From Neorhodopirellula pilleata (GTDB taxonomy: Bacteria > Planctomycetota > Planctomycetia > Pirellulales > Pirellulaceae), in the NCBI RefSeq assembly GCF_007859915.1, contig NZ_SJPM01000008.1:96188-160187 (forward strand): DNA of 64,000 nucleotides. The letters are read 5' to 3'. Below the pieces are notes generated by a model. That model was not told where the DNA came from and did no database searches. It saw only the letters and a program-made list of their open reading frames with translations. The translations under genes were made by a program, and so were the position numbers. Shown one piece after another: positions 45,987 through 54,247 of the stretch. Within the stretch, counting starts at the first letter, position 1. Every line of letters begins with the position of its first letter.

Positions 45987-46651
45987 GTCGACGACTCGCC
46001 GGTTGAATCGGCCGAAGATGCCTTCGACGACGACTGTTCCGCCGTTGTTAAATCCCGTTTGACCTTCGCCGCCATTTCACGAACGTCCGATCGATTCTCC
46101 GACAATCTCGCAAAACCGGGTTCGGTAAAACTGCCAATGAACATCAATCCGATCGCCGCTACCAATCCGGCAAACGTGCTCCAGATCGCATCGCCGAACC
46201 GCGTCACGATCACACTGACGGAGGCCTGATCATCGGCGGCCAACGCGGCCCCGATCGCGAGGATCGTTCCGAGCACGCCGGCGAGCGGATAGGCTTCGAT
46301 CATCGTGCGGGTGACGTTCCATGCGGTCTCGAATCGCAACGATTGCAAGTACTCGCGACGTTCATCGAGAATCCTCAAACGCTGAGCCAATTGCAATCGA
46401 TCGGGCGAGCCGTTTGGTTGGGACATTACATCTGCAATGTCGGCCAAGAACGCTTTGATCTGATCCGAAAGATGGGCGTCAAAATCCATCCGACTGCGGT
46501 GCGGCAAACCGTCGGTGAATCGTTCCAACGTTTGAGCGATTCGTTGGCGATCACCGCGAGCCCACTTGGCGAGGAACGCGAACACGACCAGATGGACGAT
46601 CGCAGCCAACGTGATCGCAGCCGCCGAGTAGGAGGAGATTAGTTCCAGCAT
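45983..46651 (-). CDS. MotA/TolQ/ExbB-family proton channel
   Basis: 222 residues with three hydrophobic segments (about 8-30, 120-140, 152-175). The conserved GVLGTILAIGAAL and FAGLVAAIGLMFIG segments form the channel-lining helices. It is near the usual ExbB/TolQ length. Its C-terminal Ser/Glu-rich tail is short, so it is not a ZorA-type protein. It pairs with the ExbD/TolR-like gene that overlaps its end. No TonB, Pal or TolB gene with a matching operon lies adjacent, so the driven process is unknown. Confidence 0.82.
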   Translation of the reverse strand: MLELISSYSAAAITLAAIVHLVVFAFLAKWARGDRQRIAQTLERFTDGLPHRSRMDFDAHLSDQIKAFLADIADVMSQPNGSPDRLQLAQRLRILDERREYLQSLRFETAWNVTRTMIEAYPLAGVLGTILAIGAALAADDQASVSVIVTRFGDAIWSTFAGLVAAIGLMFIGSFTEPGFARLSENRSDVREMAAKVKRDLTTAEQSSSKASSADSTGESST

Positions 46652-46829
46652 TAAATCATCATTCGGCGCAGGGCCAATTGGTGCAGGGTAATTGAATGAC
46701 GACTGTCATTGTGGCCCAGAACGCGGGCCCGTGTCACCTCCCCTCAACGTCTCTGATCGAACATGTCGGCTATTTAACCCGACCCGGTATTTGGCAGGTC
46801 AGTTCTTCCCGCCATGCAAAACGATTGGA

Positions 46830-47825
46830 CTATTCAGGTGGGGCGTTCCAGCGGCGGATTTGAGGAATCGGTTGCGACGCGATCGCAATCCATTTTCCAT
46901 CATGCGACCAATCGGCACCGAATACAATCCTGTCTGACGGAGCTGATGAGAGAGGAATCGGGGCTCCGGCCTGATCAACATCCAGCAGAAACAGCTGCCG
47001 CCCGATTGATCCAGGCTGATCAATCTGAATCAAAATCCGATTCCCGTCTGGCGACCAGCAATGGTCAACATGCGAGTACCGCAATCCACTCAAAAGAACT
47101 TTAGGGGGCTGCGGTTTTGAGAGCGATGTCACCAATAATTGGCGTTTATTTGATGAACGATCCATCGCGTTGAAAGCGATGCGTTGACCATCGGGCGACC
47201 AATCCAAGTTCCAGAAAACTTGAGTCAGCTCATTAGTAACGGTGTCCGAAAATAAGGAGGTTTGTCGTCCCGTGGACACATCCAATCGGATTAATTTGCG
47301 ATAGTTGCTAAAAAACAATTCGCTTGGGTTGGGACTCCAGATAAGTCCCCAGCCATGTCGTTCGAGGATACGACGCTCCGAGCCATCCGAATTCATGATT
47401 CCGATTCCTTCGTTGCGTGCCGAGAACGCAATCTGTTTGCCGTCGGAAGAGAAGTCGGGAACCGTGCCGGCACCAAGATCTGTCACCAGGCCGCCTTCAA
47501 CCTTGACCTTCTTGATGCGGGATAGATCGACGTCGCCTGGAAATTGCTCGAAGGCGATGAACAGATCGTCGGGGGACCACGCCGGCGAGGCAATGCGCTC
47601 GGTCGAGTCATCGAGAACGACAAGATCTCGCAGTTCCGACCCATCCACTCGAAAAATCGAGAGTGTCATCGGCATGGTCGCCTTTTCTGGCGGACGATAA
47701 TTCAGTTCGTCGGCACCCAAACGCATCCGTTTCCAAACAATCTCTGTTTGACCGCGTCCTTTGACGATCGAGGTAAAACGTAAGCCGCCAACATCATCGT
47801 GATCGTGGTCGCGCACCTTGCCCAA
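46830..47825 (-). pseudogene. TolB/WD40-like beta-propeller protein, probably 5'-truncated
   Basis: 331 residues from the only in-frame candidate start, TTG 47825. It contains repeated TolB-type blades: SPAWSPDDLFIAFEQ, VPDFSSDGKQIAFSA, NLDWSPDGQRIAFNA, CWSPDGNRILIQ, GADWSHDGKWIAIAS. Upstream of 47825 the frame stays open as plausible protein back to a TGA at 47904-47906, without any ATG, GTG or TTG and without a ribosome-binding site. This suggests a lost 5' end or a frameshift, since such proteins normally begin with a signal peptide. If a non-canonical start is used it would be a short cytoplasmic propeller. It lies downstream of the binding-protein gene. Confidence 0.55.
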
Positions 47826-47937
47826 AACTTCGACAGTCGCGGCCGGATCGGACGATCGCGAGAAGTTCCAAACATGACGCGATTCCTGGGTCGGAGGGTG
47901 AGATCAAACGTGTGCTTCAGAACATGATAACACGTGT

Positions 47938-48993
47938 TCATTTCTGCGAGTAAATCGCCGCGACGTCGTTCGCCCATTCGTCCCAGTCCTCGGCGGCGGC
48001 TTCGAAATCTGCTCGCATCCATCGCACCGGTTCGGCGGGCAAGACGGCGGGCGGAAACTTGCTCTCCTTGCTAATCGGCATTTGGTGACTGCGGCCCATC
48101 GCGAGGCGATCTTCCGTTTGAGGCGTCATCAAGTAATCAGCCAATCGCCCTGCGGCAACCGGATGCGGCGCGTTCTTCAAAATCGCCAGTGTGTTGGGGA
48201 TCCGCAACGTGCCGGGTTGATCCGGTTGTTGGTCAGGAAAGACGATCTCGACCGGGTAACCCATGTCTTTTTCGATCATCGCGTCGTCGGTGTCGGTCAA
48301 TCCCCACGCCACCCGGCCGGACGAGACGGCTTGGGCGACTTGTTTGTTTCCCGACAAGATCACCGCATTGTCGGCGATCGCTTGAAGCTCCGCCAAGGCA
48401 GCCTCCCGACCGAGTTGTTCACGCATAACAGCCCAGTGTGTGGCGGTCGTTCCGAACAGGGGCCTTGCCATCGCGCAGTTTTCTTTCCACTTCGGATCGG
48501 ATAGTTCACCGACGCTACTGGGCATCGAGTCATCGCTCGCGAGTAACTTGGTGTTGATCAATAACACCCGCGCCCGAGCGGCAAAGCCGCACCATGTCGA
48601 ATCGCTCGCAATCAACTCGCTCGGCCAATCTGCCGGCACAGGCCAATCATGCGGCTCCAATAAACCGAGTTTCTGCAAGCGCACGGTGTGCATGATCTCG
48701 TTGTTCCAAAACAAATCACAGCGTGGCGAATTCTCTTCGGCGATCAATTGATTGACCAAACCAACCGTCTTGGTCGACTCGACATCGAACTTACTGACGA
48801 CGTTGATGTCGTAGTCCACCTTTCGCTCGAACGCTTCGAGGATCGGGAAGGCGAAATCCTCGTCCAACGCCGAGTAGACCACCACGTCTTTTTCCGTACG
48901 CGGTACGCAACCGGTCATGCAAAATAACATGACCGTTAGCAGAATCTTTATCGCCTTCGGAGGTAGCGCCGCCGAGTACCAACGTCGATCCAT
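47938..48993 (-). CDS. Iron(III)-type ABC substrate-binding lipoprotein
   Basis: 351 residues from ATG 48993, giving a lipoprotein signal with lipobox MTGC (Cys29). The body matches the Fe(III)/thiamine family of periplasmic binding proteins: VVVYSALDEDFAFPILEAFE, CDLFWNNEIMHTV, and the hinge GRVAWGLTDTDDA. It should hand a metal or organic ligand to an ABC permease. No permease or ATPase gene is adjacent, so it is an orphan here. Longer in-frame starts overlap tadA and were rejected; this start leaves 16 bases after the tadA stop. Confidence 0.82.
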   Translation of the reverse strand: MDRRWYSAALPPKAIKILLTVMLFCMTGCVPRTEKDVVVYSALDEDFAFPILEAFERKVDYDINVVSKFDVESTKTVGLVNQLIAEENSPRCDLFWNNEIMHTVRLQKLGLLEPHDWPVPADWPSELIASDSTWCGFAARARVLLINTKLLASDDSMPSSVGELSDPKWKENCAMARPLFGTTATHWAVMREQLGREAALAELQAIADNAVILSGNKQVAQAVSSGRVAWGLTDTDDAMIEKDMGYPVEIVFPDQQPDQPGTLRIPNTLAILKNAPHPVAAGRLADYLMTPQTEDRLAMGRSHQMPISKESKFPPAVLPAEPVRWMRADFEAAAEDWDEWANDVAAIYSQK

Positions 48994-49009
48994 CGAATAA
49001 TATCTCACT

Positions 49010-49489
49010 TTACTTTTTTCCCATCGCACGTTTGGACGCAAAGAACTCGGTCAGCATACGTCCGCAACGATCCGCCATCACACCTGAGGTCACTTCACAT
49101 TGATGATTCAACCGCGGGTCGTTGAGCACTTGATACAAGCTCGTCACCGCGCCGGCTTTCGCATCACTGGCACCGAATACGACACGCGGCACACGGGCTT
49201 GCAAGATCGCGCCGGCGCACATCAAACAGGGTTCCAAGGTCACGTAAAGCGTGGCCTCTTCGAGTCGCCAATCTTCGATCGCGGCAGCGGCCTGTGTGAT
49301 CGCGATCATTTCCGCGTGGGCGGTCGGATCGTGCAGGCATTCGCGTTGGTTCGCCGCGCCGCCGATCATCATCCCATGACGGACGATCACGGCTCCTACC
49401 GGAACCTCGTCGGCCATCGCGGCGGATTGTGCCAGCTCAATCGCCCGGCCCATCCAGTGCAGGTCATAGTCAATCAGAGGATCAGTCAT
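49010..49489 (-). CDS. tadA: tRNA-specific adenosine deaminase
   Basis: 159 residues from ATG 49489, which overlaps the upstream stop (TGATG). Zinc and catalytic motifs are HAE (His58, Glu60) and PCLMC (Cys88, Cys91), in the family context TLEPCLMCAGAIL and VVFGASDAKAGAVTSL. It deaminates A34 to inosine in tRNA-Arg(ACG), an essential cytoplasmic reaction. The length is standard. The longer frame to 49567 overlaps the LamG-fold gene and is unlikely. Confidence 0.93.
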   Translation of the reverse strand: MTDPLIDYDLHWMGRAIELAQSAAMADEVPVGAVIVRHGMMIGGAANQRECLHDPTAHAEMIAITQAAAAIEDWRLEEATLYVTLEPCLMCAGAILQARVPRVVFGASDAKAGAVTSLYQVLNDPRLNHQCEVTSGVMADRCGRMLTEFFASKRAMGKK

Positions 49490-50253
49490 CACGGCTTCAG
49501 CTTGCGAATTTGAACCGATTTGATTTCGCTGGTGCATTGAAAATTCGCAAGCCCCAACGGCAGACACGGGTCCATCTCGATGCGAATGTCGAAACTGTTG
49601 CGATCACGTTCGACGTTGGCCCATTCTTCGTCGTCGATCCAGCAAACGATTGCTTTTTCGTCGACACGGATTCGAACTTGATACCACTGGCCATTCTTAA
49701 AGTCTTTGTACTGGGTCGTTTCGTTGTTCGCCGCATCGTCCCCGTTGATGCTACTGATTCCTAGGATCCCGCCGCCCCAACCGCCCAAAACGAACGAGCA
49801 GTGTTCTTGGCCGACGGGGAAAGTCACCGCGACAAAGAAATCGAATCCGTCGACGCGGCGAGCCTGCATTCGCAATTCATAGTTCTCTCGCGGCAGTGGC
49901 CCGGTCCAACGAATCCCGGTCAAGGGATCGCCGGCGGCGAATACGATCAATTGGTCGTCGTGCTTGGCGTCGTCCGCCTTTTTTATTTTCTTGAACTCGA
50001 TCGCCCCATCGCCTCCGAACGACGCGGCTTCCCAATCTTGGATCAACGGCCGAAACTCGCCGTCCGAAATTTCGGATTTACCCGCGTCGGGGGCGGTGGC
50101 CGTAGGTTTGTCGGAGGTGATCGAAGGAGCTTCGGGCGAAGTCGCCGGCTCGTCGGCTTGGGTGATTGGGCTGTTTGCAACGGTCAGGAGAAACAGTAAA
50201 ACGATAGGAAGATTGGCGATCGCAGCGTGTTTTGCGGTGGGTCGTCGAGTCAT
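49489..50253 (-). CDS. Secreted LamG/concanavalin-like (DUF1080-related) protein
   Basis: 254 residues with a signal peptide (about 12-33, IVLLFLLTVANSPITQA). A Thr/Pro/Ser-rich linker is followed by one jelly-roll domain (about 70-254): NYELRMQARRVDGFDFFVAV, GQEHCSFVLGGWGGG, GQWYQVRIRVDEKAIVCWID. This is the strand pattern of DUF1080/LamG domains that bind carbohydrate. It is translationally coupled to tadA, probably by chance of gene packing. The enzyme activity, if any, is unknown. Confidence 0.75.
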   Translation of the reverse strand: MTRRPTAKHAAIANLPIVLLFLLTVANSPITQADEPATSPEAPSITSDKPTATAPDAGKSEISDGEFRPLIQDWEAASFGGDGAIEFKKIKKADDAKHDDQLIVFAAGDPLTGIRWTGPLPRENYELRMQARRVDGFDFFVAVTFPVGQEHCSFVLGGWGGGILGISSINGDDAANNETTQYKDFKNGQWYQVRIRVDEKAIVCWIDDEEWANVERDRNSFDIRIEMDPCLPLGLANFQCTSEIKSVQIRKLKP

Positions 50254-50365
50254 GGAAACGGTCGGCTCTTGTCAAAAAGGGATGGGCGGATGATTTTCCG
50301 TCGGCAATGGGCGGCCGGGCACACGATATAGGAACGGAAGACCTTCCTTTTCATGAGCATGACTG

Positions 50366-50809
50366 ATGCAGCCGGTTTCGGGAATTCGCCTGTTCGGAAT
50401 CCGTTTGGGGATTCTACTCTTAGCCGCCTACTGGTGTGTCATTTTCACCGGTACGCATCTGCCACCGATGCCGACGGCAATGCCGAAATACAACGACAAG
50501 CTGGCTCACTTTAGCGCGTTCTTCGGTCTCGCGATGCTTCTGTGCTATTGTACAAATTCCAAGAAGCTCGCGCGGCGTTTTGCGACCATCGCGATCATTT
50601 GTGTCGTCTATGGGGCGATCGATGAGTGGACGCAGTCGTTCGTGAGAGGCCGCCAAACCGATCTGAAGGACTTGTTCGCCGATACGATTGGCACGGTCGC
50701 TGCCATCGCCGTCTATGCGATCGGACGAATGGTCTGGGCCCGACGAAAACGCGGTCTGATGTCGTTGACCAAGCCTTCCAACAGTGGTCGCCATTCCTGC
50801 ATCCACTAG
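50366..50809 (+). CDS. VanZ-like membrane protein
   Basis: 147 residues with four hydrophobic segments (about 10-28, 47-63, 70-88, 105-122). The family pattern is visible: NDKLAHFSAFFGLAMLL, then AIDEWTQSFVRGRQTDLKDLFADTIG. VanZ-like proteins are small integral membrane proteins; one confers teicoplanin resistance, but most have no known role. It is a single gene with no resistance neighbours. The 252-base gap after it (50810-51061) shows no gene. Confidence 0.83.
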   Translation: MQPVSGIRLFGIRLGILLLAAYWCVIFTGTHLPPMPTAMPKYNDKLAHFSAFFGLAMLLCYCTNSKKLARRFATIAIICVVYGAIDEWTQSFVRGRQTDLKDLFADTIGTVAAIAVYAIGRMVWARRKRGLMSLTKPSNSGRHSCIH

Positions 50810-51061
50810 TCCTGCCTGGGAAGTTGGGGCGTGTTCACGATGGTCGGCACGGTTCGAAGTCATCCGTTCGAGTCGGCATCTCCATTGAACGGCTTCGCCG
50901 GTGAGTCTTTCTGGTCATTCGGTTCATTCGCCCGATCGACGCGCCGGTAAAAATTCCACCACTTCCCAAGCACGGGGGGGCTGTCTATCATCAAGGCCGA
51001 TTGTGTTCAGTTTGCATGATTTTTTTACTTACTGTCGATTTCTTTTCAATTGGAAAGTCCC

Positions 51062-52264
51062 ATGACCAGAAAGAGCCTAGGATTCACGTTGGTTGAACTT
51101 TTGGTGGTGATAGCCATTATCGGCGTTCTTGTTGGCTTGCTATTGCCAGCCGTTCAAGCAGCGAGAGAAGCAGCTAGGAGGATGAGTTGTAGTAACAATT
51201 TCAAACAAATCGGATTGGGGTTGCACAACTATCATTCCGCCTACCAACAGCTTCCGACCCAGGGACAAGGCACAGACAACATTTCTAATGCAGCATTCGA
51301 TGGCTTTGGAATGAACGGCAATACTCGTCATGATCTGAGCATGTTAGTCGGTTTGACGCCTTTTATCGAGCAGCAAGCATTGTGGGAACAAATCTCCAAT
51401 CCCGCCGATCTCAATGGCGACGGAATGGTTGATGTTCAGTCAATGGGCCCAAGTCCGCATCGAACCTTAACGCATCATCAAAGTAACGGCCGCTATGAGC
51501 CCTGGCTCACAAACATCGCGAGCTTTCGTTGCCCGAGCGATCCCGGGGTCGGGTTGCCCTCGCAGGGACGCACGAACTATGGGGCTTGCAGTGGCGACGC
51601 CATTGACCAAAACGCCGATGGTCCGATCGATGATGATGGTAACCCTCAAAATGCACAGCGTGTTCGAGCGGCGCAGCGCGGCGTGTTCGTTCACCGTCAA
51701 ACCATGCGGTTTCGGGACATACTTGATGGTTTGGCAAACACCATTTGTGCAGGTGAAATGATTACCGATTTAGGTGATCGCGATATTCGTTCTCATGCTG
51801 CCAATAGTGGTGCGACCGCCGTAGTTAGCGTTGGCAATAATCGCACATGCCAACCGATGCGAGATACCGCGCGTCCCCAGTTCTGGGGCACCTCCGCTAC
51901 GCTGACCGGTGGCGCTGAGGAACGACGAGGATACAAGTGGGCATTTTCGCGTCCGCTTTATTCGCAAATCACTACGGTTTTGCCTCCCAACAATGAAGTC
52001 TGCGTCGGTACCTCAAATCATGAGGGCCAGGCGATTGTGCCGCCAAGTAGTCGCCACCAAGGTGGCTGTCATGTTTTAATCGCCGACGGTGCGGTTAAGT
52101 TCATCACGGACTCAATTGATACTGGCGATCTCAATCGTGGCCAAGTTGGAAATCAAGCTAGTCACAATGATCCTCTTTCCGTACCCGGCGCTAAAAGCCC
52201 CTACGGGCTTTGGGGGGCATTGGGGACACGCGCATCTCGCGAAACGATCGATCAAGAATTTTAG
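51062..52264 (+). CDS. DUF1559 prepilin-type protein
   Basis: 400 residues from ATG 51062. The N-terminus KSLG|FTLVELLVVIAIIGVLVGLLLPAVQ is a prepilin signal (Gly7, Glu at mature position 5). It is followed by the DUF1559 hallmark AAREAARRMSCSNNFKQIGLGLHNYH, and the C-terminal H-X9-DG motif region reads SSRHQGGCHVLIADGAVKFIT. DUF1559 is massively expanded in planctomycetes. These proteins are probably processed by prepilin peptidase and exported by the T2SS/T4P-like machine whose parts lie elsewhere in this window. It is followed after 62 bases by a small lipoprotein gene. Confidence 0.93.
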   Translation: MTRKSLGFTLVELLVVIAIIGVLVGLLLPAVQAAREAARRMSCSNNFKQIGLGLHNYHSAYQQLPTQGQGTDNISNAAFDGFGMNGNTRHDLSMLVGLTPFIEQQALWEQISNPADLNGDGMVDVQSMGPSPHRTLTHHQSNGRYEPWLTNIASFRCPSDPGVGLPSQGRTNYGACSGDAIDQNADGPIDDDGNPQNAQRVRAAQRGVFVHRQTMRFRDILDGLANTICAGEMITDLGDRDIRSHAANSGATAVVSVGNNRTCQPMRDTARPQFWGTSATLTGGAEERRGYKWAFSRPLYSQITTVLPPNNEVCVGTSNHEGQAIVPPSSRHQGGCHVLIADGAVKFITDSIDTGDLNRGQVGNQASHNDPLSVPGAKSPYGLWGALGTRASRETIDQEF

Positions 52265-52326
52265 TCGATTGCTTCTCGGCAACGAGCCAGTTTTATTTTC
52301 CAACCCTTTGACGCCAAGGCAGATTG

Positions 52327-52494
52327 ATGAGTCGATTGATAATGATTGTTGGAATCGCTCTCTTGTTGGCCCCTGCGATGGGGTGCGGCGGAGGCAATTC
52401 GGTGCCTGACCAGGATGAGTTGAGCGATTTTTTGGGCGAGCACGGCGACCAGACCACACCCGAGGAAGAGCTAGCCGAAACCGACGGTTTCTAA
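52327..52494 (+). CDS. Small lipoprotein (55 aa) downstream of DUF1559 gene
   Basis: An ATG at 52327, with AAGG about nine bases upstream, opens 55 codons ending in TAA at 52492. The product has a short signal with lipobox PAMGC (Cys20), then GGG and an acidic tail (DQDELSDFLGEHGDQ ... EEELAETDGF). Small lipoproteins of this form often follow DUF1559 genes in planctomycetes, so I infer a shared operon and a role at the cell surface with the DUF1559 pilin-like protein. Confidence 0.72.
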   Translation: MSRLIMIVGIALLLAPAMGCGGGNSVPDQDELSDFLGEHGDQTTPEEELAETDGF

Positions 52495-52630
52495 GCGAGA
52501 AGGTCCTGGTCTTTCGGGCAGTCGCACTCGATGTCTCAGCGGTTACCCCGACGTCAACATTGATGATCGTGATCATCCCGTATTTGTCATCGTGGAAACG
52601 ATGGCAAATGGAGGATGGCGAGGCTAGCGA

Positions 52631-53440
52631 TTACCTTGACGGCGCTCGAAACTTGCCGCTTTTGGAGAAGAACTCAACCGGGTTGTCGTAAACGACTCTT
52701 TGTATCATCGATTCTTGGTGACCGCGTCGTCGCATCTGAAAAATCAGGTCTGGGACGGCCGTCGGTTTGCTAACGCCCCAATCGCCAGCCGAGTTGGCGA
52801 GCAACCGCTCACCGCCAAAACGCTCGATCATGTCGGCGGCCCGGTCAGGGGTACACTTGGTCACGGGGTACAAGGTCATCCCCGCCCAGAAGCCTCGATC
52901 GAGCACTTCACCGATCGTATGCTCTTCGACATGGTCGACCAAAACACGATCGGGATTGATCCGCGAATCATCGCACAGCATGTCCAAGATCATCCGCGTG
53001 CCTTGGTATTTGTCCTCCAAGTGCGGCGTGTGGATTAGGATCGGTTGGTCGTGCTTGATCGCCAGTTCAAGATGTTCCAAGAACACGGTAGCTTCGTTCT
53101 TGGTGTTCTTGTTCAGGCCGATTTCTCCGATACCCAAGACACCGGGACGATCCAAAAACTCGGGAATCATCGCGATCACTTCGCGGGACAGGGAAACGTT
53201 TTCGGCTTCTTTGGCGTTGATGCACAACCAACAGTAATGCTCAATGCCGAACTGTGCGGCGCGTTTCGGTTCGACGGCGGTAAGTTGCTCGAAATAATCG
53301 CGAAACCCATCGACGCTACCCCGGTCGAATCCGGCCCAGAAGGCGGGTTCGCTGATCGCGACACAACCCATCCGGGCGAGCGTGGCGTAGTCATCGGTCG
53401 TGCGGCTGACCATGTGGATGTGCGGGTCGATGAAGTCCAT
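52631..53440 (-). CDS. TatD-family metal-dependent hydrolase, EboB-like
   Basis: 269 residues from ATG 53440, with GGAGG ten bases upstream inside the end of the previous gene; longer frames were rejected. Metal ligands are seen in FIDPHIHM (His7, His9), GEIGLNK (Glu), PILIHTPH (His), VLVDHVEEH (His) and NSAGDWGVS (Asp). The segments DPHIHMVSRTTDDY, FGIEHYC and GFWAGMTLYP resemble the TatD-like protein of ebo gene clusters, which help move metabolite precursors to the periplasm. General TatD nucleases are the alternative. It forms an operon with the 94-residue gene. Confidence 0.8.
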   Translation of the reverse strand: MDFIDPHIHMVSRTTDDYATLARMGCVAISEPAFWAGFDRGSVDGFRDYFEQLTAVEPKRAAQFGIEHYCWLCINAKEAENVSLSREVIAMIPEFLDRPGVLGIGEIGLNKNTKNEATVFLEHLELAIKHDQPILIHTPHLEDKYQGTRMILDMLCDDSRINPDRVLVDHVEEHTIGEVLDRGFWAGMTLYPVTKCTPDRAADMIERFGGERLLANSAGDWGVSKPTAVPDLIFQMRRRGHQESMIQRVVYDNPVEFFSKSGKFRAPSR

Positions 53441-53441
53441 C

Positions 53442-53726
53442 TTAATTGCCTCCTTTTTCAAGCCCGAACTGCGAGCGCCAATCCGATGCGTAAGGGCGCG
53501 AAAACAATTGCTGAATTCGCTCGGCCCGATCGGGTTCATTTTGCAACAAAATCTCGATCGCTCCGATCAGTTTTTGGCGTGCTTGGACCGAATCCGCCGG
53601 CAGCGAACCGCGTGAAGTGCTCGCTGCCCGATCGATCCGGTCCAAAACCGCAGCGACTTCGAGCAGTTTGGCACGGGTTTCCAGATACGACTCTTGCAGA
53701 ACGGCTTCGGCGGGACGCGAATTCAT
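53442..53726 (-). CDS. Small helical protein, unknown
   Basis: 94 residues, ATG 53726, ending one base before the TatD-family start. It is predicted all-helical and charged (ETRAKLLEVAAVLDRIDRA, RQKLIGAIEILLQNEPDRAE), with no signal peptide or membrane segment. It carries the ribosome-binding site of the downstream TatD-like gene in its last codons, so the two are coupled. I do not recognise a family. Confidence 0.65.
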   Translation of the reverse strand: MNSRPAEAVLQESYLETRAKLLEVAAVLDRIDRAASTSRGSLPADSVQARQKLIGAIEILLQNEPDRAERIQQLFSRPYASDWRSQFGLEKGGN

Positions 53727-53783
53727 GAGCGATGGGGTGAGGTTGTCGGGCGGGTCGGGGTGTTGATTAAATTAGCCGTACCG

Positions 53784-53914
53784 CGTTAGCGGCGTGTTGA
53801 TTTAATCGTAACCCGAAGCATGAGCGAGGGATTCAGCGCCATTAAGGCCTCTGTATGTATCCCTCGCTCACGCTTCGGGTTTCGATGAGGACTAAATCAA
53901 CACGCCGTTAGCGG
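53784..53914. repeat. Palindromic element, family A, copy 4 (longest arms)
   Basis: The left arm (53784-53832) runs from CGTTAGCGGCGTGTTGATTT to ..GAGCGAGGGAT. The right arm (53859-53914) is its near reverse complement, from ATCCCTCGCTCACGCTTCGG to ..AACACGCCGTTAGCGG, about 50 bases per arm with a 26-base centre. Half-copies lie on both sides: GTTGATTAAATTAGCCG near 53762 and GATTAAATCAACATCCCGC near 53981. The gap 53727-54247 (521 bases) holds no gene. Confidence 0.87.
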
Positions 53915-54247
53915 CGGTTTGCACGGCCGTTAACCGGGGCTAACGCCCATCGGCTAATTGTTGTCATTCGGTAGACGATTAAATCAACATCCCGCTAGGC
54001 AAGTTCGAGATCGACTCAGGTAACTATAGAAGCCCAGCGCCCCCGCTTGAAGACCTTTAAGGCGGGAATCTTTTCATCCAGTTTCACTTTTCTTGCAAAT
54101 TGATTTTGCGAGAAACTCTTAGATTCGTTAAAGTTTCACGGCACGACGCAAATCCATATCCCGCCAAGCGGCCTATTCGACGATCCGTCGAAACGACTCG
54201 AAGTCACCAGGACGTGAACGCGGACATCGGTTTTCAGGGAAGATACG

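Noticed and set aside
45141..46651. Possible Zorya defence genes (ZorA/ZorB-like).
   Set aside because: The MotA/TolQ-like protein is only 222 residues without the long ZorA tail, the partner shows an ExbD-type start rather than a clear OmpA-like ZorB end, and no helicase or nuclease genes follow.
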